Part shown: positions 1 to 5,698 of the stretch, in pieces
Layout: each line of letters starts with the position of its first letter
Position numbering within the stretch: the first letter of the stretch is position 1
Translations under genes and position numbers: made by a program
Source of the DNA: Marinobacterium sp. xm-d-530
GTDB taxonomy: Bacteria > Pseudomonadota > Gammaproteobacteria > Pseudomonadales > Balneatricaceae
Direction of reading: 5' to 3'
DNA length: 12,771 nucleotides
Assembly: GCA_949499045.1 (NCBI GenBank)
Contig: CATEEE010000115.1
Location: 1 to 12,771 of the forward strand
The notes under the pieces: model-generated
What the model was told of the DNA's origin: nothing
Databases searched by the model: none
The model's input: only the letters and a program-made list of their open reading frames with translations

Positions 1-269
1 ACATTGAGGCGAGCGTTAAAACCGTTGAAGCACGTAAAATAGCATTAGAGTCGCGTGAAAAAGCACTCGAAGCGACGTCGCAAGGCTTTGAAGTTGGCAC
101 ACGCAACATTGTGGATGTGCTTAATGCTGAAACCGCACTGTATGCCGCTAAAACGGATTACGCAGAAGCCCGCATCGATCACATATCGCTAGTCACAGAA
201 ATGAAATCTACTCTAGGTACACTTAGCCCTGCAGACATTGAGTCTCTTGATAGCTGGCTAGAAGGTTAA
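1..269 (+). CDS. tolC: TolC-family outer-membrane efflux protein, C-terminal fragment
   Basis: This is the 3' end of a gene that begins left of the window; the reading frame starts at base 3 and runs 88 codons to TAA at 267-269. The visible protein is a long helix rich in Ala/Glu/Lys followed by VGTRNIVDVLNAE, then LYAAK and an AR-containing helix, and near the end LGTLSPADIESL. This closely tracks the end of E. coli TolC (VGTRTIVDVLDA, LYNAK, SALGTLNEQDL). TolC forms a trimeric outer-membrane channel and periplasmic tunnel used by tripartite pumps and type I secretion. The fragment carries the last coiled-coil helices and equatorial region; the beta-barrel is mostly out of view. Only 4 bases separate its stop from the following MFS transporter, so they are probably co-transcribed. 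Whether this is the housekeeping TolC or a paralogue dedicated to one pump cannot be judged from the fragment. Confidence 0.88.
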   Translation, partial: IEASVKTVEARKIALESREKALEATSQGFEVGTRNIVDVLNAETALYAAKTDYAEARIDHISLVTEMKSTLGTLSPADIESLDSWLEG

Positions 270-273
270 GTGT

Positions 274-1473
274 ATGAATGGTGCTGTCCGCCAGTACCTA
301 ATTATTACGGGTAATTACTGGGCGTTCACCCTAACGGATGGCGCCCTTCGTATGTTGGTGGTGCTCTACTTCCACCAACTCGGCTACTCTCCTCTTCAGA
401 TCGCATTTCTATTCCTCTTTTACGAACTCTTTGGTGTCGTTACAAACCTTGTTGGTGGCTGGCTGGGTGCTCGAATTGGCCTTAACAGGACCATGAATAT
501 AGGGCTCGCATTACAGATTGTCGCGCTTAGTATGCTGGCACTCCCCTCAGCTTATCTCACTATTCCATGGGTCATGGCTGCCCAAGCGCTTTCGGGCATT
601 GCCAAAGATCTGAATAAGATGAGTGCAAAAAGTGCCATTAAGCAGTTGGTTCCGGAAAATGCAGACAGCGCTCTGTTTAAATGGGTCGCCCTTTTGACCG
701 GCTCTAAAAACACATTAAAAGGTGTGGGATTCTTTCTGGGGGGTGCTTTACTGGCCTGGCTTGGCTTCCAGGGGGCTGTAACAGCCATGGCAGCTGCTCT
801 ATTGATTGTCTGGGTCAGTTCGCTGCTACTGCTCAAAAAAGAGTTAGGCAAAGCGAGCTACAAACCTAAGTTCAGAGAGATATTCTCTAAAAATGATGCG
901 GTTAATAGACTATCCGCGGCCCGATTTTTTTTGTTTGGGGCACGTGATATCTGGTTTGTCATCGCTCTACCCGTTTTTCTTTCTGAAACTTTAAGCTGGG
1001 GTGAAGAGTCGACCGGTGCCTTTATGGCGCTTTGGATTATAGGTTACGGCATCATCCAAGCCTCATCCCCAAAATTGCTTAACAACAAACACCACTCCCC
1101 CGGTCGAAATCGAGCCGTAACATTGGCCTCTTTGTTGACCATAGTCCCTGCAACTATTGCAACGCTGCTTTACCTAGATGCTGAACCAACGTGGGTGATT
1201 ATGATTGGGCTTGCTCTTTTTGCACTAATCTTTGCGCTCAACTCAGCCGTTCATAGCTATTTAATAGTTAGCTATGCCAAAGCGGATGGCGTCTCACTAG
1301 ACGTAGGGTTTTATTACATGGCAAATGCCATGGGACGCTTGATCGGCACGCTTCTATCAGGGGCTCTGTTTCAGTGGGCTGGATTGGGGGTTGCGGGTCT
1401 GGTTAGCTGTCTCGTTGGATCAGCCGCCATGATTTTGATGACAGCTGTACTAAGCCGGAAACTACCGTCTTAA
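274..1473 (+). CDS. arsJ: MFS transporter, ArsJ-type organoarsenical exporter
   Basis: This is a 399-residue inner-membrane protein with about 12 hydrophobic segments, the usual size for a major facilitator. The N-terminus (RQYLIITGNYWAFTLTDGAL), the ELFGVVTNLVGGWLGAR stretch after the second segment, SGIAKDLNKMSAKSA near residues 107-120, LLTGSKNTLKG near 140-150, and DVGFYYMANAMGRLIGT in the C-terminal half are the conserved blocks I associate with ArsJ. ArsJ exports 1-arseno-3-phosphoglycerate, made by a companion glyceraldehyde-3-phosphate dehydrogenase when arsenate replaces phosphate; the exported ester hydrolyses outside and so removes arsenate. That dehydrogenase gene is not downstream here and could lie only upstream, beyond the TolC fragment, or elsewhere. 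The ATG at 274 has an AAGG ribosome site at 262-265 inside the end of the preceding gene. It ends 10 bases from a convergent gene, with no obvious hairpin between them. The family call is from remembered conservation; the substrate is inferred. Confidence 0.82.
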   Translation: MNGAVRQYLIITGNYWAFTLTDGALRMLVVLYFHQLGYSPLQIAFLFLFYELFGVVTNLVGGWLGARIGLNRTMNIGLALQIVALSMLALPSAYLTIPWVMAAQALSGIAKDLNKMSAKSAIKQLVPENADSALFKWVALLTGSKNTLKGVGFFLGGALLAWLGFQGAVTAMAAALLIVWVSSLLLLKKELGKASYKPKFREIFSKNDAVNRLSAARFFLFGARDIWFVIALPVFLSETLSWGEESTGAFMALWIIGYGIIQASSPKLLNNKHHSPGRNRAVTLASLLTIVPATIATLLYLDAEPTWVIMIGLALFALIFALNSAVHSYLIVSYAKADGVSLDVGFYYMANAMGRLIGTLLSGALFQWAGLGVAGLVSCLVGSAAMILMTAVLSRKLPS

Positions 1474-1483
1474 GCGATTAGTA

Positions 1484-2272
1484 TTAATGAAGCGTGGGCG
1501 TCTCTTCATCATCAACAAACAGCGGCTGTCCTTCTGAGTCCATACCAATTGCACCCTTTTCAATGGCATGGTCGACCATCTGAGCCACCATCATCTCTGT
1601 GAGGTGGGCACTAAGAATCATGCCGGCAGGTGGATCTTGGTTGAACATTTCTGGATCTACCAAGCCATCGTTTCGAAGCCCTAACATTAGAGGGTTTTCA
1701 GCTAAAAGAGGAGCCAAATCATCCGGAGCAAAGATCGCATAGTCAGATGCGATTTTAAGACTGAGCTGATAAGCATCCATCGTCTCACTGCTAAGCGCAC
1801 TCTCGAAAGCCGTTTCAGCAGCGGCAAACAGATCCGACAACTGACTTCGACCGCTTTGTGGTACGAACTCTTTAGGCGTTTTTGTGTAATCGACACCTAA
1901 AACAGGTTTGCATAGGTCGAGTTCGTGCGCATCAACTAACAGATCGCCATGCTCATCCCGCGCTAACCATTCATGCTTAGTTGCCACCATCATTAAGCCA
2001 TCCATACCGGCCGCCACAAGATTGGCACTGATGATCGCCCCGATGGTCGGATTTGCACCCTCCTCTTCACTCTCGATCAGATCTCCGGCACGTGACGCCA
2101 ACAGACGTGGCGCTGACAGAATCAACTCAACCAACTCGTCAGCCGGCAAAGCTAAGCGCCTATGGGCGAGCTGGTGAGCTGTTTTAAAAGGGTAACTGTG
2201 ACCATTTGCCTCCATCTCTTTGAGATAGGCTACACGAAGGTCATCGAGAAGTTCCGTCAGCTTATCACTCAT
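1484..2272 (-). CDS. Hypothetical protein with an apparent internal domain duplication
   Basis: This is a soluble, acidic 262-residue protein that I do not recognise. It has no signal peptide or membrane segment. It appears to consist of two related halves, about residues 6-117 and 146-257, offset by 139-140 residues. ADELVELI at 44-51 parallels DDLAPLL at 184-190. GAIISANL (78-85) parallels GMILSAHL (217-224). DEHGDLLVD (106-114) parallels DSEGQPLFVD (245-254). Both halves look mainly helical and end in an acidic Gly-containing turn. I chose the ATG at 2272: it lies one base after the TGA of the upstream gene (TGATATG) and is followed by a normal-looking amphipathic start (MSDKLTELLDDL). A TTG at 2293 would add seven residues (MVSTCTD) and overlap the upstream gene by 20 bases. 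Neither start has a clear Shine-Dalgarno, so translation is probably coupled to the gene before it. It is the last gene of the dcd cluster and ends 10 bases from arsJ. Confidence 0.72.
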   Translation of the reverse strand: MSDKLTELLDDLRVAYLKEMEANGHSYPFKTAHQLAHRRLALPADELVELILSAPRLLASRAGDLIESEEEGANPTIGAIISANLVAAGMDGLMMVATKHEWLARDEHGDLLVDAHELDLCKPVLGVDYTKTPKEFVPQSGRSQLSDLFAAAETAFESALSSETMDAYQLSLKIASDYAIFAPDDLAPLLAENPLMLGLRNDGLVDPEMFNQDPPAGMILSAHLTEMMVAQMVDHAIEKGAIGMDSEGQPLFVDDEETPTLH

Positions 2273-2273
2273 A

Positions 2274-2918
2274 TCAGTGCAGGTTGATACCAATGGGTTT
2301 TATGTCTGATTTAACGAGATCGAATTCAGACCTGAGCTGGGACAAAGGAGATAAACCAAAATCACGTGGGCAGGCAGGTAACTCGTACCAATCAAGCGCC
2401 CATATTCGCACCATGATCTCGTACTCACCGATAAGCGCATCAAGCAAGATCATGACACCCTCAACTCGTGGATCCATATCAAGTACGGTAGGCGCATCTT
2501 CCATGTATACAGCCAGCTCTAGCTTGCCATTGATGGTACGCAGTGAATACCAGTAATCGTTGATCTCACAGAGTTCACCACCTAGATCGACCGTACGCGG
2601 AACAGGGTCATGACGCTCATTAAAAGCGCGCACCTGGAAGCCATTAAGTTTAGGCGCGGCACCGACCAGGGTCAGCACACTGTGAATGGATTCGGGATAG
2701 CCATCACAACCAAATACCAACTGAACGGGACCATCATCTTGGTTACGCTCAAAATGGAAGGTTAAGTTCGAGTCGATCTCTTTTAGTGTGGGTCGGTAAT
2801 CCATAAGCACACGCTCACCTTGCTCAGCGAGCTGCTCAAGCGTGGCGTGTTGGAGGGCATCCAGGGTAATCACAAGATCATCCCAAAAGGCTTTTATGCT
2901 ATCGACTTGTTCTTGCAT
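2274..2918 (-). CDS. Hypothetical protein encoded directly after dcd
   Basis: This is a 214-residue soluble protein of unknown function. It starts with a helical region (FWDDLVITLDALQ, residues 11-23). Next come the strands NLTFHFER (51-58) and VQLVFGCDG (65-73), then a helix ending AAPKLNGFQVRAFNERHD (87-104). A Trp/Tyr-rich strand DYWYSLR (121-127), ELAVYMED (134-141), a helix with LLDALIGEYE (158-167) and DWYELP (176-181) follow. The order strand, GCDG, helix, AAP-L-F-V-AF, and a late LLD--IGEYE helix resembles a family of uncharacterised proteins that I tentatively associate with DUF695; I cannot confirm that. The ATG at 2918 follows the dcd TAA by one base (TAATATG) with no ribosome site of its own visible, pointing to translational coupling. 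The gene downstream is joined the same way. No catalytic motif is evident. Confidence 0.75.
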   Translation of the reverse strand: MQEQVDSIKAFWDDLVITLDALQHATLEQLAEQGERVLMDYRPTLKEIDSNLTFHFERNQDDGPVQLVFGCDGYPESIHSVLTLVGAAPKLNGFQVRAFNERHDPVPRTVDLGGELCEINDYWYSLRTINGKLELAVYMEDAPTVLDMDPRVEGVMILLDALIGEYEIMVRIWALDWYELPACPRDFGLSPLSQLRSEFDLVKSDIKPIGINLH

Positions 2919-2919
2919 A

Positions 2920-3486
2920 TTAAGTGCGTGGCAAGGTCACACCGGTTTGACCCTGGTATTTACCACCACGATCTCCGTAGGAGACCTCACAAACTTCATC
3001 ACCACCAATAAAGAGCATCTGTGCAACACCCTCGTTAGCATAAATCTTAGCAGGTAGCGGTGTGGTATTAGAGAACTCGAGCGTTACGTGACCTTCCCAC
3101 TCAGGCTCAAGCGGAGTGACGTTAACAATGATGCCACAACGAGCGTAGGTACTTTTACCCAAGCAGATAGTCAGAACATCACGCGGTATCTTGAAGTATT
3201 CAACGGTGCGAGCCAATGCGAATGAGTTCGGTGGGATGATACAGACATCCGACTTCACATTGACGAAACTCTCATTGTTGAAGTCTTTAGGGTCGACAAC
3301 CGATGAGTTGATGTTTGTGAAGATTTTAAACTCATCAGCACAACGAACATCGTAGCCATAGCTAGATGTACCGTAAGAGACGATTTTTTCGCCATTCACT
3401 TCACGCACCTGACCCGGCTCGAACGGTTCAATCATCTGTTGCTGTTCCGCCATGCGACGAATCCACTTATCGGCTTTGATACCCAT
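2920..3486 (-). CDS. dcd: dCTP deaminase
   Basis: Dcd deaminates dCTP to dUTP and ammonia; dUTPase then yields dUMP, the thymidylate precursor. The enzyme is a cytoplasmic homotrimer. The 188-residue protein is the length of Pseudomonas-type Dcd (E. coli has 193). Visible family blocks are IKADKWIRRMAE at the start, IEPFEPGQVR (19-28), SSYGYDVRC (41-49), GKSTYARCGIIVNVTPLEP (110-128) and the catalytic-glutamate motif HVTLEFSN, with the general-base glutamate at residue 137. The C-terminal lid KYQGQTGVTLPR (177-188) is intact. The ATG at 3486 has AGGTGAT 7 bases upstream. A terminator separates it from mrp, so it probably uses its own promoter just beyond that hairpin. It leads an operon with two unknown genes at one-base spacings. 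This is a housekeeping-type enzyme; nothing marks it as a phage-defence deaminase. Confidence 0.97.
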   Translation of the reverse strand: MGIKADKWIRRMAEQQQMIEPFEPGQVREVNGEKIVSYGTSSYGYDVRCADEFKIFTNINSSVVDPKDFNNESFVNVKSDVCIIPPNSFALARTVEYFKIPRDVLTICLGKSTYARCGIIVNVTPLEPEWEGHVTLEFSNTTPLPAKIYANEGVAQMLFIGGDEVCEVSYGDRGGKYQGQTGVTLPRT

Positions 3487-3515
3487 TACTTATCACCTAA
3501 AAAGAAAACCGCGAA

Positions 3516-3524
3516 ATAATAGCA
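3516..3524 (-). promoter_or_regulatory. Putative extended -10 promoter for dcd
   Basis: On the minus strand the sequence reads TGCTATTAT: a TGn motif directly before TATTAT, which has five of six matches to the sigma-70 -10 box. No good -35 is seen at 17 bases (TCTATT, inside the terminator hairpin), which an extended -10 can tolerate. The predicted start would give a leader of about 20 bases containing the dcd ribosome site. It is supported by position, immediately after the mrp terminator, where dcd needs a promoter. The TGC lies in the U-tract end of that terminator. Confidence 0.38.
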
Positions 3525-3551
3525 AAAAAGGCTCTAAAAATAGAGCCTTTT
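3524..3551 (-). terminator. Rho-independent terminator after mrp
   Basis: A perfect 11-base-pair stem (AAAAGGCTCTA at 3526-3536 pairing with TAGAGCCTTTT at 3541-3551) closes a four-base loop. Read on the minus strand it is followed by a run of T (3529-3524). It begins only about 10 bases after the mrp stop codon and should end transcripts from trmA/mrp before dcd. The other strand also has a T-rich flank (CTTTT then CTTT), but no plus-strand gene points into it. Confidence 0.85.
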
Positions 3552-3560
3552 CTTTACTCA

Positions 3561-4388
3561 TCAATCATCCATGATGTTGATGAAAGGAACCTCGGCCTGG
3601 GTTTGATTTGCCACCACTTCACTGACAGTGACAGCGACCGTTTTATAGAGGCTGGCATACTCAGATTCAGGCTCAGCAATAACAATGGGTGTACCAGAGT
3701 CAGCTTGCACGCGAATCGGCATTGCCAAAGGTAACTGGCCTAGCAGTGTCGTTTGATATTGATCTGCCATCTTGTTACCACCACCTTCACCAAAAATGGG
3801 GTCAACATGACCGCAGTTTGAACAGATATGCATGCTCATGTTCTCAATAATGCCTAGCACAGGAATATCGACCTTACGGAACATCTCTATACCCTTCTTA
3901 GCATCAAGCAGCGCAATGTCTTGAGGCGTGGTCACTACGATGGCACCGTCGACCGGTACCTTTTGTGATAGCGTCAATTGGATATCACCAGTACCTGGCG
4001 GCATATCGATTAGAAGTAGATCTAAATCATCCCACTGCGTTTGCATCAAAAGTTGCTGAAGGGCACTGCTAACCATAGGACCGCGCCACACCATAGGTGT
4101 GTCCTCATCAATCAGATAACTGATGGACATCGTTTGGATGCCGTGCGCGACGACAGGGATAAAGTATTTATCCTCGGCCGTTTTAGGGCGAGTCCCAGCT
4201 GGAACTCCAAACATCATTGCTTGACTGGGACCATAAATATCAGCATCTAACACACCGATACGAAGTCCTTGAGCTGACAAGGCTGCTGCCAAATTTGCCG
4301 TGACCGTCGATTTACCGACACCACCTTTACCTGATGAGATCGCAACAATTTTTTTTACACCAGCAAGATTTTCAAGTTTTTGAGACAC
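3561..4388 (-). CDS. apbC: Mrp/ApbC-type Fe-S cluster carrier ATPase, short form
   Basis: This cytoplasmic P-loop NTPase of the Mrp/NBP35 class binds and hands over 4Fe-4S clusters to apoproteins. Visible motifs, numbered from the GTG start, are a deviant Walker A SSGKGGVGKST (18-28), DADIYGPSQAMMFG (48-61), IDMPPGTGD (127-135), TTPQDIALLDAKKG (153-166) and the cluster-binding CSNC (Cys189 and Cys192). At about 275 residues it lacks the roughly 90-residue MIP18-like N-terminal domain of E. coli Mrp (369 residues). The 52 bases up to trmA leave no room for it, so this is a genuine short form. I chose GTG at 4388 because GGGTGA sits four bases upstream. A TTG at 4400 is in frame and would add four residues but has no ribosome site; a stop lies a few codons further back. 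The gene ends at a strong terminator. Neighbours mrp and metG are also close in E. coli. Confidence 0.95.
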   Translation of the reverse strand: MSQKLENLAGVKKIVAISSGKGGVGKSTVTANLAAALSAQGLRIGVLDADIYGPSQAMMFGVPAGTRPKTAEDKYFIPVVAHGIQTMSISYLIDEDTPMVWRGPMVSSALQQLLMQTQWDDLDLLLIDMPPGTGDIQLTLSQKVPVDGAIVVTTPQDIALLDAKKGIEMFRKVDIPVLGIIENMSMHICSNCGHVDPIFGEGGGNKMADQYQTTLLGQLPLAMPIRVQADSGTPIVIAEPESEYASLYKTVAVTVSEVVANQTQAEVPFINIMDD

Positions 4389-4392
4389 GACA

Positions 4393-4398
4393 TCACCC
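4393..4398 (-). promoter_or_regulatory. Ribosome binding site deciding the mrp start
   Basis: The minus strand reads GGGTGA, then TGTC, then GTG. GGTGAT matches the anti-Shine-Dalgarno complement, and its placement supports initiation at GTG 4388 and not at TTG 4400, which would overlap this site. Confidence 0.55.
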
Positions 4399-4452
4399 AA
4401 ATATAATAACCAAGTAATTTAGTAGGATTATTTCAAAAAGAGGATCAATTAA

Positions 4453-5547
4453 CTAGACCTTCTTGGTCAGGTATACGCCACATTCAACATGATGGGTGTA
4501 TGGAAACTGATCAAAGAGTGCAAAACGTTGTACGTCATGAGTTTGAGAGAGTATCTCTAGATTCTCTTTTAGTGTTTCAGGATTACATGAAATGTAGACA
4601 ATCGCTGGGTAAGTTTGAACCTGCTTGACGGTTTCATCGTCTAGCCCTGCGCGAGGCGGATCAACCAGCACGGTTTGAAAGTCAAAGCTGGCAAGATCTA
4701 AACCTTCTGTTCTTCGGGAGGTTCTAGTGCCCTGAAGTACTTCAGTAAACTCTTCCGATGAGAGGCGCAATATAGAGACATTCTCAACCCCGTTTACCTC
4801 AATGTTGAACTGCGCACTGCGCACAGACTCTTTTGATATTTCAGTACCGACGACACGGTCAAAATTCTGCGCCAGTGGCAGACTGAAGTTACCGTTGCCG
4901 CAGTAAAACTCAACCAAGTCACCTCTAGCATCCTGAGTCGAATCCAGTGCCCACTCAATCATCTGTTCACACACCTTTGCATTAGGTTGTGTGAAACTGT
5001 TTTCAGTCTGTTTATAAGTATAGGGCTGACCATTAATATGGATGGTTTCAATGACAAAATCACGATCCAGCACAATCTTGTTTTTACGTGAACGTCCAAC
5101 GATATCGATTCCGAACTCTTCTCGTAGTGGCCTTGCTGCTTCAGTCCACTCTTCACCGATCGCACGGTGGTAAAGCATACTGACCAAAAGCTCCCCTTTT
5201 AAAGTCGCAAGGAAATCAATTTGAAATAGGCGTTTGCGCAGTTCAACCTCACCCTTTAAACGCTCAAGAAAATCAAACATCATTGATTCGATGCGGGTGT
5301 CGACCATTTTGCAGGCACTCAGTTTTACCGGCTTGCGCTTATCACCCGGTTCAAACATGACATAGTCGATCTCATCACCATCATGCCAAACCCGAAACTC
5401 TGCCCGCATACGATAGTTCTCAGGCGGCGATCGAAACAGCTCCAGCTCAGGAAGATCAAACTGAGAGAAGAGCTGCTGCATTGAGTGGGCTTTTTCAGCG
5501 AGCTGACTTTCGTATTGTGCAGGATCAATGACCGGTAAAGATGACAT
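4453..5547 (-). CDS. trmA: tRNA (uracil-54-C5)-methyltransferase TrmA
   Basis: TrmA uses S-adenosylmethionine to convert U54 of the tRNA T-loop to m5U (ribothymidine). The protein is 364 residues against 366 in E. coli TrmA and lacks an N-terminal TRAM domain, as TrmA does and RlmC/RlmD type relatives may not. Visible features are ENYRMRAEFRVWHDG (43-57), YTYKQTENSFTQPN (176-189), the SAM-binding LVEFYCGNGNFSLPLA (211-226), LVDPPRAGLD (294-303), the catalytic nucleophile in YISCNPETL (Cys321) and the C-terminal HHVECGVYL with the general base Glu355. All key residues are present. ATG 5547 is preceded by AAAGG about 11 bases upstream. The gene diverges from metG across about 150 bases. mrp follows after a 64-base gap counted to its GTG, with no clear hairpin, so read-through into mrp is likely. 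Confidence 0.97.
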   Translation of the reverse strand: MSSLPVIDPAQYESQLAEKAHSMQQLFSQFDLPELELFRSPPENYRMRAEFRVWHDGDEIDYVMFEPGDKRKPVKLSACKMVDTRIESMMFDFLERLKGEVELRKRLFQIDFLATLKGELLVSMLYHRAIGEEWTEAARPLREEFGIDIVGRSRKNKIVLDRDFVIETIHINGQPYTYKQTENSFTQPNAKVCEQMIEWALDSTQDARGDLVEFYCGNGNFSLPLAQNFDRVVGTEISKESVRSAQFNIEVNGVENVSILRLSSEEFTEVLQGTRTSRRTEGLDLASFDFQTVLVDPPRAGLDDETVKQVQTYPAIVYISCNPETLKENLEILSQTHDVQRFALFDQFPYTHHVECGVYLTKKV

Positions 5548-5590
5548 GCAATGGGTGCCTTTAAACGTCTAAAAAGAGAGATTGGAGCGC

Positions 5591-5619
5591 AGTGTACCAG
5601 TGCGATGAGAAGTGACCAA
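5591..5619 (-). promoter_or_regulatory. Putative sigma-70 promoter for trmA
   Basis: On the minus strand TTGGTC (5619-5614) and TACACT (5596-5591) are separated by 17 bases, giving three of six and four of six matches to the consensus boxes at ideal spacing. It lies about 45 bases before the trmA ATG. The metG side of this divergent gap has only weak candidates, for example TAAAAT at 5653-5658 with a poor -35. Confidence 0.4.
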
Positions 5620-5698
5620 ACCTGAGACCTTTAATCAATCGGTGTAAACGCGTAAAATCGACCCTCAATTTTTTCGTAGTAGATAGTGATTAACCTAG

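Noticed and set aside
552..851. Open frame of 99 codons antisense to arsJ
   Set aside because: It lies wholly opposite a clear transporter gene, and its composition is that of a reverse-complement shadow.
1474..1483. A terminator between the convergent arsJ and the hypothetical gene
   Set aside because: Only 10 bases separate the stops, and no stable inverted repeat with a T-tract could be found there or in the nearby gene ends.
2920..3486. Dcd as part of a phage-defence system (dCTP-depleting deaminase with accessory genes)
   Set aside because: The protein is the standard 188-residue housekeeping Dcd in the mrp/metG neighbourhood also known from E. coli, and the adjacent unknown proteins show no nuclease, toxin or sensor motif.
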